Assembly: GCA_913058295.1 (NCBI GenBank)
Contig: CAJXRD010000010.1
Coordinates: 1-62,596, forward strand
DNA length: 62,596 bases
Direction: 5' to 3'
Source: an uncultured Flavobacteriales bacterium
GTDB taxonomy: Bacteria > Bacteroidota > Bacteroidia > Flavobacteriales > Flavobacteriaceae
A program made the position numbers and the translations under genes. Below, one piece after another: positions 47,314 through 59,295 of the stretch; the first letter of the stretch is position 1; each line of letters opens with the position of its first letter. The notes below the pieces were generated by a model. The model was not told where the DNA came from. It searched no databases and worked only from the letters and a program-made list of their open reading frames with translations.

Positions 47314-47943
47314 ATGCAAAATGAAACAAAAAATTTAGTAGATAAAGGAGAGTTACTTCCATTGATGGAAGATTTTTATACGATCCAAGGAGAGGGCTTT
47401 CATAAAGGAACCGCAGCTTATTTTGTAAGAATTGGCGGTTGTGATGTAGGTTGTCATTGGTGCGATGTAAAAGAAAGTTGGGATGCAGATTTACATCCAC
47501 CAACAGAGATTAATACGATAGCTGCTAAAGCATCCAGTCACTCTAATACAGTAGTTGTTACAGGTGGAGAGCCTTTAACATGGAATATGGATCCATTAAC
47601 TTCACTCTTTAAAGAAAAAGGGATGCAAGTACATATTGAAACTTCTGGAGCCTATGAACTTTCAGGAACATGGGATTGGATTTGTTTGTCACCTAAAAAA
47701 ATAAAACTTCCAAAAGATAAAATATACGAAGTTGCAGATGAGCTTAAAATGATTATTGCTAGCAAATCAGATTTTAAATTTGCTGAAGAACAAGCGCTGA
47801 AGGTAAATGAAAATTGTATATTATATCTACAGCCCGAATGGAGTAAAAGAGAGAAGTTAATACCCTTGATGGTAGATTATGTAATGGCAAACCCGAAATG
47901 GAAAGTTTCTTTGCAAACCCATAAATATTTAAATATTCCATAA
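47314..47943 (+). CDS. queE: 7-carboxy-7-deazaguanine synthase QueE
   Basis: A radical SAM enzyme in the queuosine/7-deazaguanine pathway, turning carboxytetrahydropterin into the 7-deazaguanine ring. The 209 residues have DFYTIQGEGFHKGTAAYFVR (about 21-40), the cluster motif CDVGCHWC (CxxxCxxC), and TGGEPLTW. GTP cyclohydrolase I, encoded at 59296, supplies the same pathway's precursor. The -7 box sits almost on the ATG, so the message may be leaderless. Confidence 0.95.
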   Translation: MQNETKNLVDKGELLPLMEDFYTIQGEGFHKGTAAYFVRIGGCDVGCHWCDVKESWDADLHPPTEINTIAAKASSHSNTVVVTGGEPLTWNMDPLTSLFKEKGMQVHIETSGAYELSGTWDWICLSPKKIKLPKDKIYEVADELKMIIASKSDFKFAEEQALKVNENCILYLQPEWSKREKLIPLMVDYVMANPKWKVSLQTHKYLNIP

Positions 47944-48025
47944 AAAAAATCGAGATCTAGATTATGCTAGACCCCGATTAATTTATGATTTGTATTCCGT
48001 AATTTGTTTACAGAATAAAGCTATA

Positions 48026-48571
48026 TTATTTTGTAAATGGTACTGCAATACGTGTCGTATCCCAACCTAAATGCATAACAACTCCACTATCTGATCCTTC
48101 AATTGCAATAGAAAATGCTTCTAAAGATGCATCAACCTGAGTAGCGGGAACCTTTACTCTAACAACATCATTGCTTTCTTTGTAATAATAAGAACCCCAG
48201 GCATTTAAATCTGTATTTATAATAATGGTCCATTCTTTTTCGCCTGGAATAGCTAAAAGAGAATAACTTCCAGCTTTTAATGTTGTGTCTCCCAGTTTAA
48301 AATCTGTATAAAGAACTAACTCAGGAGCCTCATTGGCACCGGTTCTCCAAACCTTACCATTAGGAGCAAGTTTACTTAGTTCTCTGTCTTTAAGTTGTGG
48401 TCTACTGTAAATAATCTTCATTTGTTTGTTGGCATCCTTATAACTGCTTGGATAAGATGCGATATCTAAAGGACTTTTGTCTAGGTCTTTAAAATCTTGT
48501 GCCGTTACATTTAAGGATAATACCATTAAAAATGCAAATACTAATGTTGTGATAGTTGTAAATTTTTTCAT
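48026..48571 (-). CDS. DUF2911 secreted protein
   Basis: A 181-residue protein with a signal peptide (MKKFTTITTLVFAFLMVLSLNVTAQ). The DUF2911 core shows IIYSRPQLKDRELSKLAPNGKVWRTGANEA in outline and LKAGSYSLLAIPGEKEWTIIIN. The family is frequent in Bacteroidota and uncharacterised. It is divergent from gyrB across a 397-base region. Confidence 0.85.
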   Translation of the reverse strand: MKKFTTITTLVFAFLMVLSLNVTAQDFKDLDKSPLDIASYPSSYKDANKQMKIIYSRPQLKDRELSKLAPNGKVWRTGANEAPELVLYTDFKLGDTTLKAGSYSLLAIPGEKEWTIIINTDLNAWGSYYYKESNDVVRVKVPATQVDASLEAFSIAIEGSDSGVVMHLGWDTTRIAVPFTK

Positions 48572-50909
<2,338 letters not shown>

Positions 50910-50932
50910 TAATTGTAATAAATTATAATAAC

Positions 50933-50968
50933 AGCCCATCTTATTAATTCAATAAGATGGGCTTTTTG
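50933..50968 (+). terminator. terminator after gyrB
   Basis: AGCCCATCTTATT (50933-50945) pairs perfectly with AATAAGATGGGCT (50951-50963), followed by TTTT. Confidence 0.93.
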
Positions 50969-51008
50969 TTTTTCATTATTTCATGTCTAATTTTACGCTA
51001 TAAAATTG

Positions 51009-51016
51009 TATTTTTG
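51009..51016 (+). promoter_or_regulatory. -7 element for mdh
   Basis: TATTTTTG matches TAnnTTTG exactly, 57 bases before the mdh ATG. No good TTG is seen at the usual distance upstream. Confidence 0.5.
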
Positions 51017-51073
51017 CAGCTTCTTACCAACTAAGGTAGAATACATTAATTAAACACAAAAAAACATTAAACT

Positions 51074-52000
51074 ATGAAAATTACAATTGTTGGAGCAGGT
51101 GCTGTAGGTGCAAGTTGTGCTGAGTATATTGCTATTAAAAATTTTGCAAGCGAAGTAGTAATTTTAGATATAAAAGAAGGGTTTGCCGAAGGTAAAGCGA
51201 TGGATTTGATGCAAACTGCATCCTTAAATGGTTTTGACACTAAGATAGTTGGTGTAACTGGAGATTATTCAAAAACTGCAAAAAGTGATATTGTAATTAT
51301 TACTAGTGGTATTCCACGTAAGCCAGGAATGACAAGGGAAGAGTTAATAGGTATTAATGCAGGGATTGTAAAAATGGTTTCTTCTAGTTTAATTGAGCAT
51401 TCGCCAGAAGCAATTGTTATTGTAGTTAGTAACCCTATGGATACTATGACTTATTTGGTTCATAAATCTACAGGTTTACCAAAAAATAGAATTATTGGAA
51501 TGGGTGGTGCATTAGACAGTGCTCGTTTTAAATATAGATTAGCAGAAGCTTTAGGTGCTCCTATTAGTGATGTTGATGGAATGGTGATTGGTGGCCATAG
51601 TGATACAGGAATGATTCCTTTAACTAGAATGGCTACTCGTAATAGTGTTCCTGTTACTGAATTCCTTTCAGAAGAAAGATTAAATCAAGTAAAAGAAGAT
51701 ACTAAGGTTGGAGGGGCTACTTTAACTAAATTATTAGGTACTTCTGCTTGGTATGCTCCTGGAGCTGCTGTTTCTGGATTGGCTCAAGCCATCGCTTGTG
51801 ATCAAAAGAAAATGTTTCCTTGCTCAACAATGTTAGAAGGAGAATACGGATTAAATGATATTTGTATTGGAGTTCCTGTTATATTAGGAAGAAATGGTAT
51901 TGAGAAGATTGTAGAGTTAGACCTTACAGATGCTGAAAAAGAACATATTTCAGTAAGTGCAGAAGGGGTTAGAAAAACAAACGGATTGTTAGAATTATAA
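51074..52000 (+). CDS. mdh: malate dehydrogenase
   Basis: NAD-dependent TCA-cycle enzyme interconverting malate and oxaloacetate. The 308 residues show the dinucleotide motif VGAGAVGASCAEY (about 5-17), the substrate loop GIPRKPGMTREELI with Arg where lactate dehydrogenases have Gln, VSNPMDTMTY, and the catalytic His in VIGGHSDTGMIPLTR. It belongs to the LDH-like MDH class. Transcription ends at the hairpin 31 bases downstream. Confidence 0.96.
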   Translation: MKITIVGAGAVGASCAEYIAIKNFASEVVILDIKEGFAEGKAMDLMQTASLNGFDTKIVGVTGDYSKTAKSDIVIITSGIPRKPGMTREELIGINAGIVKMVSSSLIEHSPEAIVIVVSNPMDTMTYLVHKSTGLPKNRIIGMGGALDSARFKYRLAEALGAPISDVDGMVIGGHSDTGMIPLTRMATRNSVPVTEFLSEERLNQVKEDTKVGGATLTKLLGTSAWYAPGAAVSGLAQAIACDQKKMFPCSTMLEGEYGLNDICIGVPVILGRNGIEKIVELDLTDAEKEHISVSAEGVRKTNGLLEL

Positions 52001-52030
52001 TATTCAACACTTTAAAATAGATATTTATAT

Positions 52031-52060
52031 AAAGACTGCAGAAATGCAGTCTTTATTTTT
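52031..52060 (+). terminator. terminator after mdh
   Basis: AAAGACTGCA (52031-52040) pairs with TGCAGTCTTT (52045-52054) around GAAA, followed by ATTTTTT. The next gene's -7 box begins directly after it. Confidence 0.9.
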
Positions 52061-52068
52061 TATATTTG
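52061..52068 (+). promoter_or_regulatory. -7 element overlapping the start of the 205-residue protein gene
   Basis: TATATTTG matches TAnnTTTG exactly, ends 4 bases before the ATG at 52073, and abuts the mdh terminator. The mRNA would have essentially no leader. Confidence 0.55.
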
Positions 52069-52072
52069 GCGA

Positions 52073-52690
52073 ATGAAAGCGAAATGGTACCTAAGTACTT
52101 TTATTGTTATCCTTACCTTATTAGGGCTTAGTCAGCAACAATTTTCTGTTCCAAATCAAGAAATTGTCGTTCAGTTTACTACTAATGAAATTGCCCTACT
52201 TGAAACTCAAAATACCATAGCGATTGTAAAAAAGCAATTACAAACTATTGGAGTTGAAAATATTCAGATACATAAAGGAGCTAACGGAAAATTAAAGATC
52301 ACCTACTTTAGTGATATTGATGTTGCTTCCATAAAAGAAATACTTTCTAAAAAGAAAGATTTAAAAATAATTTATTCTTCTATATTTCAAAAAGAAGGGG
52401 ATTCTAAATTTCCTTCTAATAAACATTCAAATCACTTTAAACTCGATGTTCTTGAAATTCAAAAAAGCAGTGATGGGGAAGGGGATTTTAACGGATATGC
52501 TTTAGAGTTAAAGCCAGAAAGCGATCGATTTTTCACTTCAGTAGTTTATTTGCCCTATGCAGATGTTGCAGTTAAAGAAACAAACAAAGCTGAAAAAGTA
52601 GCGTATGCAATTCATAAAAAGATTGCAATTGCAATAGATAATTCTTCACACAATATTCCAGAAGTTAGGGCAGGCCCAGTTGCCGCTTAA
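52073..52690 (+). CDS. exported protein of unknown function upstream of secDF
   Basis: A 205-residue protein with an N-terminal hydrophobic segment (residues 4-20, KWYLSTFIVILTLLGLSQQQ in outline), probably a signal peptide or anchor. The mature part is alpha/beta in composition, with ITYFSDIDVASIKEILSKKKD near 80-100 and a C-terminal RAGPVAA. No family is recognised. It sits between mdh and secDF in the same direction but appears to have its own promoter. Confidence 0.7.
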   Translation: MKAKWYLSTFIVILTLLGLSQQQFSVPNQEIVVQFTTNEIALLETQNTIAIVKKQLQTIGVENIQIHKGANGKLKITYFSDIDVASIKEILSKKKDLKIIYSSIFQKEGDSKFPSNKHSNHFKLDVLEIQKSSDGEGDFNGYALELKPESDRFFTSVVYLPYADVAVKETNKAEKVAYAIHKKIAIAIDNSSHNIPEVRAGPVAA

Positions 52691-52760
52691 AACACTTAAA
52701 TGGCTTAATTATTAGACTAATCAAGCTATTCAAAATTCAATTTAATATCATTAAAATTAA

Positions 52761-52791
52761 TTGTCAGGTTATAGGGTAAATTCTATATTTG
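52761..52791 (+). promoter_or_regulatory. secDF promoter
   Basis: TTG (52761-52763), 20 bases, then TATATTTG (52784-52791): full -7 match with an acceptable -33. The leader is about 35 bases. Confidence 0.75.
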
Positions 52792-52830
52792 CTCGTTTTA
52801 AAAAATATTTGACTAATAAATAAAATAAAA

Positions 52831-55800
52831 ATGCAAAACAAAGGACTAATTAAAGTATTTGCAATATTGTTTGGACTGGTAAGTTTATACCAGCTTTCCT
52901 TTACATATATTTCAAATCAAGTGGAAGATGAAGCAAAAGTATTTGCTAATACTAAATTTCCATCCAGCGAACCTGAAAAAAGAGATGCTGCTGAAGCAAG
53001 TTACCTAGATTCTATAGGGAATACTGCTGTAATTTTAGGAATAGATTACAATACTGCTAAAGGTAAAGAACTAAACAAAGGTTTAGATTTAAAAGGTGGT
53101 ATTAATGTAATACTTCAGGTATCTGTAAAAGATATCTTAAGAGGATTGGCAAACAATTCTAAAGACGCTGCTTTTAACCAAGCATTAAATGATGCTTCTG
53201 TACTTCAGAAAGATGCGCAAGAAACGTATTTAGAGTCTTTCTTTAAAGCTTACGAAGCTTTACCAGGAGAAAATTATTTAGCATCACCAGATGTGTTTTT
53301 TAATAAAAATTTAGAAGACGATATCAATGCTTCTATGACCAATGAAGAGGTAAAGCCTGTTATTGAAAGAAAAATTGATGAGTCTATTACTGCAGCTTTT
53401 GAGGTATTAAGAAAACGTATCGATAAATTTGGAGTTACACAACCAAACATTCAACGTATTGGAAAATCTGCTCGTATATTAGTAGAATTGCCTGGTGCTA
53501 AGGATGTAAATCGTGTTAAGAAATTACTACAAAGTACAGCTCAGTTAGAGTTTTGGGAAGTATATAAAATTGATGAATTGGCTGGCTTTTTGCAAGCTGC
53601 AGATTCAAAGTTAGCAGAAGTATTAAAGACAGATGCACCAGTTGAAGTAGAAAAAGACTCTACAGATACTGAAGGAAGTGTTGTTGATGATTTATTAGGA
53701 GGAGAAGATGTTAAAGACTCTATTGCCGATGCACAAAAGGAAAGACCTTTACTTGGTAAAATGCAATATCCAGGTTCAGCTGGAAGGCCAGAATTAGGGA
53801 CTTTTTTATTAAAAGATACAGTATCTGTAAATAGTTATTTACGTATGCCACAAGTAAGAGCATTACTAAGTAACGACCAACGTTATGCAAAATTTGTTTG
53901 GGGTATCGCAACTGCTAATGAGGAATTAGCTGAAGAAGTAATTACTCTATATGCTATAAAATCTAATAGAGACAATACGCCTCCATTAGCTGGTGGTGTA
54001 GTTGTAGATGCACTACAAACTTATGACCAATTAGGTAGAGTTGTTGTGAGTATGCAAATGAATGCTAGAGGAGCTAGAGTCTGGGAAGAAATGACTGGTA
54101 AAGCATTTAATAATGGTACGCAAATAGCAATTGTGCTAGATGATATTGTGTATTCAGCACCAGGAGTAACAAGTGGTCCTATCGCAGGAGGTAGTAGTCA
54201 GATTTCTGGAGATTTTAGTATTACAGAAGGGCAAGATTTAGCGAATGTATTACGTGCAGGTAAATTACCAGCATCTGCAGAGATAATTCAAGGGGAAGTT
54301 ATTGGACCAACATTAGGTCAAGAAGCAATAGATAGTGGAATATTTTCTTTCTTATTGGCACTTGCTTTTGTATTGATTTGGATGGTGTTCTACTATGGTA
54401 GAGCCGGAATCTTTGCAGATGTTGCTCTAGTAGTAAACATCGTATTTATATTTGGAATATTAGCAGGACTAGGTGCGGTACTTACACTTCCTGGAATTGC
54501 AGGTATTATTTTAACTATAGGTATGTCGGTAGATGCGAACGTACTTATTTTTGAACGTATCAAAGAAGAGTTAGCGAAAGGAAAAGCTCAGAAAGATGCC
54601 ATAAACGATGGATTTAATAATGCGCTTTCATCTATTTTGGATGCCAATATTACTACAGGTCTTACGGGATTAATTTTATTAGTTTTCGGAACAGGACCAA
54701 TTCAAGGATTTGCAACTACCTTATTAATAGGTATCGCAACTTCATTGTTCACAGCAATATTTATTACTAGATTGTTTATTGATAGTTATACAAGAAATGG
54801 AAAGCCATTACCTTGTTCAACATCTTTTACAAAAAACATTCTTAGAAAAAATAATTTCGATTTCTTGAAAAAACGTAAAATAGCTTATGTTTTCTCTGGA
54901 ATTATGATCGCAATTAGTTTAGGGTCTTTATTTACAGTAGGTCTTAATCAAGGTGTAGATTTTGTTGGAGGAAGAACTTATACTGTTCGTTTTGATAGAG
55001 ATGTAGATGCTAATGCTGTAGAAGATGATTTGGTAGCAGTCTTCGGAAGTGCTGAAGCTAAAACCTATGGTGGTGATAATCAACTTAAGATTACTACTAA
55101 ATATAAAGTGGATGAAAGCGGTACTGAAATAGATGAAGAAATTGAAACTAAGTTGTACGAAGGCCTAAAGCCAAACCTTCCAGAAGGATTTACTTACGAT
55201 GAGTTTATAGACGATTACGATAATAAAGTAGCAGGTAGAATGGAATATTACAAGGTTAGTCCTACTATTGCTGATGATATTAAGAAAGCTTCTTTTTGGG
55301 CTGTTTTGGGATCTTTAGTAGTCGTGTTTTTATACATATTATTACGTTTTAGAAGATGGCAATTTAGTTTAGGAGCTGTTGCTGCAGTATTCCACGATGT
55401 TTTAATAGTATTGGGGATATTCTCTTTAACGTATAAAATTATGCCATTTAATATGGAAATAGGACAATCTTTTATTGCTGCAATACTTACAGTAATTGGT
55501 TATTCTCTGAATGATACCGTGGTTGTTTTTGACCGTATCCGTGAGTATTTTAACGAGCATTCAACTTGGAAAATTAATAGAGTTATCGATGCTGCATTAA
55601 ACAGTACTTTAAGCCGTACCTTAAATACATCATTAACTACAATGATCGTATTGTTATCTATTTTCATCTTTGGAGCAGAATCTATTAGAGGATTAATATT
55701 TGCATTGATGATAGGGGTATTAGTTGGAACTTACTCTTCATTGTTTATTGCAACACCTGTAATGTTTGATACCGTTAAGAAAAAAGGAATTGACTTAACG

Positions 55801-55839
55801 GATAAGAATAAAAAAGAAGAGGAAGAAGATATAGTTTAA
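52831..55839 (+). CDS. secDF: fused protein translocase subunits SecD-SecF
   Basis: A 1002-residue inner-membrane protein that uses the proton gradient to pull exported proteins through SecY. The SecD half has GLDLKGGINVILQV (about 84-97), a large periplasmic P1 domain (about 100-480, here with an acidic linker near 270-300), and ILTIGMSVDANVLIFERIKEEL. The SecF half starts near 670 with KIAYVFSGIMIAISLGSL, then VDFVGGRTYTVRFD and VIGYSLNDTVVVFDRIREYF. Twelve membrane helices are expected. Fusion is normal in Bacteroidota. Confidence 0.97.
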   Translation: MQNKGLIKVFAILFGLVSLYQLSFTYISNQVEDEAKVFANTKFPSSEPEKRDAAEASYLDSIGNTAVILGIDYNTAKGKELNKGLDLKGGINVILQVSVKDILRGLANNSKDAAFNQALNDASVLQKDAQETYLESFFKAYEALPGENYLASPDVFFNKNLEDDINASMTNEEVKPVIERKIDESITAAFEVLRKRIDKFGVTQPNIQRIGKSARILVELPGAKDVNRVKKLLQSTAQLEFWEVYKIDELAGFLQAADSKLAEVLKTDAPVEVEKDSTDTEGSVVDDLLGGEDVKDSIADAQKERPLLGKMQYPGSAGRPELGTFLLKDTVSVNSYLRMPQVRALLSNDQRYAKFVWGIATANEELAEEVITLYAIKSNRDNTPPLAGGVVVDALQTYDQLGRVVVSMQMNARGARVWEEMTGKAFNNGTQIAIVLDDIVYSAPGVTSGPIAGGSSQISGDFSITEGQDLANVLRAGKLPASAEIIQGEVIGPTLGQEAIDSGIFSFLLALAFVLIWMVFYYGRAGIFADVALVVNIVFIFGILAGLGAVLTLPGIAGIILTIGMSVDANVLIFERIKEELAKGKAQKDAINDGFNNALSSILDANITTGLTGLILLVFGTGPIQGFATTLLIGIATSLFTAIFITRLFIDSYTRNGKPLPCSTSFTKNILRKNNFDFLKKRKIAYVFSGIMIAISLGSLFTVGLNQGVDFVGGRTYTVRFDRDVDANAVEDDLVAVFGSAEAKTYGGDNQLKITTKYKVDESGTEIDEEIETKLYEGLKPNLPEGFTYDEFIDDYDNKVAGRMEYYKVSPTIADDIKKASFWAVLGSLVVVFLYILLRFRRWQFSLGAVAAVFHDVLIVLGIFSLTYKIMPFNMEIGQSFIAAILTVIGYSLNDTVVVFDRIREYFNEHSTWKINRVIDAALNSTLSRTLNTSLTTMIVLLSIFIFGAESIRGLIFALMIGVLVGTYSSLFIATPVMFDTVKKKGIDLTDKNKKEEEEDIV

Positions 55840-55860
55840 TCCTTCTTTTCTTTTGAAATA

Positions 55861-55897
55861 AAAAAAACCATCCTGATTTTATCAGGATGGTTTTTTT
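55861..55897. terminator. bidirectional terminator
   Basis: A 17-base perfect stem (55861-55877 with 55881-55897) with a TTT loop, carrying an A7 and T7 flank inside the stem. It serves secDF on the plus strand and the DUF192 gene on the minus strand. Confidence 0.95.
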
Positions 55898-55954
55898 ATG
55901 TTTTAATAATCTGTATTGATTTTTTAGAATTAGGTAAAAGTTTAATTGAAAATC

Positions 55955-56443
55955 TTAGTTAGTTGCCCATTCAATCTTATCTCCTTTTTCTAGACCCAAA
56001 ATATCAGATTGCCCTGCATTAATTTCAAGAACATACAATATTGGTCCTTCTGATGGCAATGTTCCTTTATCGTAGGGTTTTGCGTTTTTATGAATGTTAA
56101 CGATCTCTTTTTCGCTATTTATAAAAATGATGTCTATGGAAAACTCCGTGTTTTTCATATAAAAAGATCGAGTCTTGTTCTCTTTAAAAATAAAAAGCAT
56201 AGATTGATTATCTTCCATAGAATGACGATACATTAACCCAGTTTGGGTTTCATATTCCGTTTCAGCTATTTCAAGATCCAGTGTTTTTATAAGGGAGTCG
56301 TTTCCAGCTTTCTTCAGTGTAAGTTCTCCTTCTTTCGTAAAAGTAACTTCTTTAGTTATAGATTTTGTGGAATTCGTTTCTTTACAACTTTGAAAAAATA
56401 GAGTTGTTCCAATAATTGCAATAGTAAATATTATTTTTTTCAT
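55955..56443 (-). CDS. DUF192 lipoprotein
   Basis: A 162-residue product with a lipoprotein signal (MKKIIFTIAIIGTTLFFQS, then Cys20). The DUF192 domain follows: IAETEYETQTGLMYRHSMEDNQSMLFIF in outline and a terminal GQSDILGLEKGDKIEW. Its role is unknown in the family. Its ATG overlaps the lgt stop (ATGA), so it is translationally coupled to the enzyme that would lipidate it. Confidence 0.87.
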   Translation of the reverse strand: MKKIIFTIAIIGTTLFFQSCKETNSTKSITKEVTFTKEGELTLKKAGNDSLIKTLDLEIAETEYETQTGLMYRHSMEDNQSMLFIFKENKTRSFYMKNTEFSIDIIFINSEKEIVNIHKNAKPYDKGTLPSEGPILYVLEINAGQSDILGLEKGDKIEWATN

Positions 56444-57366
56444 GAAGTAACCGGTCTGTTTTTAGAAGTAATAATTAGATAAATTCCAGCTAAAATAAAA
56501 GGAATACTTAGCCATTGTCCAGTATTAAGAGCCCATTCGCCTCGGCCATCTACTTGCGCTTCTTTAACAAATTCTACAAAGAAACGTACCGTCCATAGCA
56601 ACACGAAAAACATTCCTAAAAGAAAACCCATTTGTTTGCTTTTGTTTGTTTTCCAGTATAAGTACCATAGTGCTAGGAATACGAAAATATATCCAAATGA
56701 TTCATATAATTGGGCAGGATGTCTAAATGGAATGGCATCTAAAATAGTAGCGTATTCAGGATTATTTACAATGGAAGTATATGCGTCACTTGCATTTTTA
56801 ATACCTGTAGATCTTACTACTTGATATTTTGAAATTCCATCCTGAACAAACTTTACGCCAAGAGGAAAATCCCCAGAGGCTTTACCGATGATTTCAGAAT
56901 TAATAAAATTTCCTATTCTCACAAAAACAGCACCACTAGCTACTGCAATTACGATTCTATCTAAAACCCAAAGTATTGGTTTTTTAATTACTTTTTTACT
57001 GTATAGAAACATGGCAATAATAATTCCTATTGCTGCTCCATGACTTGCTAGGCCTTGAAAACCTGTAAATTCAAATTCTGGGACAGTTCTAAATGGCAGG
57101 AAAACCGATATAAAATCTTGTGAAAATAATTCCGGTTGGTAAAAAATCACATGCCCCAAACGTGCTCCTACTAATGTGGCAAGGACAACATAAATAAATA
57201 AGCTATCCATTTTATCTGGTGTTTGCCCTTCTTTATCAAATATTTTTTTGGTAAGAAACCAGCCAATAGTAAATGCAATAACAAACATTAAACTATAATA
57301 CCTAATCACAAAAAAACCCAAATCGATTCCTTCAGAAGGATTCCAAATAAAACTTAATGAATACAT
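56440..57366 (-). CDS. lgt: prolipoprotein diacylglyceryl transferase
   Basis: The first enzyme of lipoprotein maturation, transferring a diacylglyceryl group to the lipobox cysteine. The 308 residues have about seven membrane helices. Signatures are GLASHGAAIGIIIAMFLY (catalytic-region His), the Lgt signature VRIGNFINSEIIG (about 150-162), and FRHPAQLYES. At least five lipoproteins encoded in this window depend on it. Confidence 0.97.
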   Translation of the reverse strand: MYSLSFIWNPSEGIDLGFFVIRYYSLMFVIAFTIGWFLTKKIFDKEGQTPDKMDSLFIYVVLATLVGARLGHVIFYQPELFSQDFISVFLPFRTVPEFEFTGFQGLASHGAAIGIIIAMFLYSKKVIKKPILWVLDRIVIAVASGAVFVRIGNFINSEIIGKASGDFPLGVKFVQDGISKYQVVRSTGIKNASDAYTSIVNNPEYATILDAIPFRHPAQLYESFGYIFVFLALWYLYWKTNKSKQMGFLLGMFFVLLWTVRFFVEFVKEAQVDGRGEWALNTGQWLSIPFILAGIYLIITSKNRPVTS

Positions 57367-57446
57367 AGTTGATTTTTAATTATAAGAAGTGTAAATATAA
57401 CAAAAGCAATACTTTTTAATTATTAAAAAATAATTAAAGTATAAAT

Positions 57447-57683
57447 TTAATTCTCATCCTTTTTTGGAACAGGATCATAGCCAGAACCGCCCCAAGGATT
57501 GCAACTGCCAATGCGTTTAATAGCAAGCCATCCTCCTTTAAAAAGACCGTGTTTTTGAAGTGCTTCTATTGTATAATGAGAACAGGTTGGACTGTATCTG
57601 CAAGTGGAAGGTAAAATAGGAGAAATTAATAATTGATATCCTTTAATAAGTAATACAAAAGGATACGTAATTATTTTTTTCAT
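57447..57683 (-). CDS. yidD: membrane protein insertion efficiency factor YidD
   Basis: A 78-residue protein. The hydrophobic start ([20 protein letters not shown]) is followed by the family cysteine pattern [19 protein letters not shown] and [16 protein letters not shown]. YidD assists YidC in membrane protein insertion and is usually beside yidC or rnpA, which are absent here. It lies between lgt and cysS on the same strand. Confidence 0.95.
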   Translation of the reverse strand: MKKIITYPFVLLIKGYQLLISPILPSTCRYSPTCSHYTIEALQKHGLFKGGWLAIKRIGSCNPWGGSGYDPVPKKDEN

Positions 57684-57725
57684 AAAGAAATAGTCGAAAT
57701 GTATTATACCTAATTACTAAAGTAA

Positions 57726-59210
57726 TTAATTCAGTGAAAAGGTTGTTCCGTCTTTTCCGTCTTTTAATTGAATGCCAGCGTCTAATAATTGATCTCGAAT
57801 TAAATCGCTAGTAGCGAAATCTTTATTTGCTCTAGCTTGATTTCTTAATCCGATTAATATGGATATTGCATCAGATAGTTTATTGCTGTCATTAGACTCT
57901 ATGTTTATAGAGTCTTCTAAACCAAGTACATCGAATATAAAGTCAGACATTGTTTTTTGAAGCAAATCAATATCACTTTGTGATAAAGATATTTTTTCCT
58001 CTTTAGAAGAATTAATGATTTTTGCTGCTTCAAATAATTGAGCGATAAGAATAGGACTATTAAAGTCATCGTTCATAGCATCATAACAGGATTGTCTCCA
58101 TTTAGAAACATCAAAATCACTATTGTCAGAAGCTTTGATTCCGGATAACATTCTATAAGCATCCATCAATCTATTAAATCCTTTTTCTGAGGCTAATAAT
58201 GCATCATTCGAAAAATCGAGAATACTTCGATAATTAGCTTGGTACATAAAAAACTTAGTCACGGTAGCTGAAAATGCTTTGCTTAGTTTGGTATTATCAC
58301 CCGAAAATATTTCAGAAGGTAAAATATTGTTTCCAGTAGATTTAGCCATTTTTTTACCGTTTAGAGTAAGCATATTAGCATGCATCCAATAGTTAACTGG
58401 GTTTACATTGGTTGAAGCTTCAGATTGAGCGATTTCACATTCATGATGCGGAAATTTTAAATCCATTCCACCTCCATGAATATCGAACTGTTTGCCTAAA
58501 TATTTTGTACTCATGGCGGTACATTCTAAGTGCCATCCTGGAAAACCATCACTCCAAGGAGAAGGCCAGCGCATAATATGTTCTGGCTCCGCTTTTTTCC
58601 ATAATGCAAAATCTTGTGGATTTTTCTTATCTGATTGCCCGTCTAAAACCCGTGTATTAGCTACCATGTCTTCTAGATTTCTACCACTTAGTTTTCCATA
58701 AGAATGCTCTTCATTAAACTTATGTACATCAAAATATACAGATCCATTTACTTCATAGGCATATCCTTCAGAAAGGATTTTTTCAATAATTACAATTTGC
58801 TCAATAATATGGCCAGTTGCTGTTGGTTCAATACTGGGAGCTAAGGCATTAAAATGAGACATGGTGGTATGAAAGTCTATGGTATATCGTTGAACGATTT
58901 CCATAGGTTCCACCATTTCCATTCTTGCTTTTTTTGCAATTCGATCTTCACCGCTATCGCCATCATTTTCTAAATGACCTGCATCGGTTATATTTCTTAC
59001 ATATCGAACTTTATAGCCCAAATGTTTTAAATAACGAAAAACCAAATCGAAAGATAAAAACGTACGACAATTCCCTAAATGAACGTTGCTGTAAACCGTA
59101 GGTCCACAAACATACATTCCAACTACTCCTTTGTTAATAGGAGTAAATATTTCTTTAGTTTTTGAAATGGAATTATAAATACTAAGTTTTTGTTGCTCGA
59201 TAAGTTTCAT
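57726..59210 (-). CDS. cysS: cysteinyl-tRNA synthetase
   Basis: Charges tRNA-Cys. The 494 residues have the class I signature [17 protein letters not shown] (about 35-51; HLGN instead of HIGH), zinc ligands in WHLECTAMS and [13 protein letters not shown], the motif MDLKFPHH, and the KMSKS equivalent KMAKSTGN. The DALR-type anticodon region and C-terminal cap are present to residue 494. Confidence 0.96.
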   Translation of the reverse strand: MKLIEQQKLSIYNSISKTKEIFTPINKGVVGMYVCGPTVYSNVHLGNCRTFLSFDLVFRYLKHLGYKVRYVRNITDAGHLENDGDSGEDRIAKKARMEMVEPMEIVQRYTIDFHTTMSHFNALAPSIEPTATGHIIEQIVIIEKILSEGYAYEVNGSVYFDVHKFNEEHSYGKLSGRNLEDMVANTRVLDGQSDKKNPQDFALWKKAEPEHIMRWPSPWSDGFPGWHLECTAMSTKYLGKQFDIHGGGMDLKFPHHECEIAQSEASTNVNPVNYWMHANMLTLNGKKMAKSTGNNILPSEIFSGDNTKLSKAFSATVTKFFMYQANYRSILDFSNDALLASEKGFNRLMDAYRMLSGIKASDNSDFDVSKWRQSCYDAMNDDFNSPILIAQLFEAAKIINSSKEEKISLSQSDIDLLQKTMSDFIFDVLGLEDSINIESNDSNKLSDAISILIGLRNQARANKDFATSDLIRDQLLDAGIQLKDGKDGTTFSLN

Positions 59211-59295
59211 TTATTTTTGGTATATAGGATGTCCAGATTTATCTGAAAATCTTTTTTATGGCTTAAATAATTTGATTGTGATTTAAAAGGTCTGA

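Noticed and set aside
47944-48025. Hairpin between convergent queE and the DUF2911 gene
   Set aside because: Only short stems (TCTAG/CTAGA) with mismatches and no T run; too weak to call a terminator.
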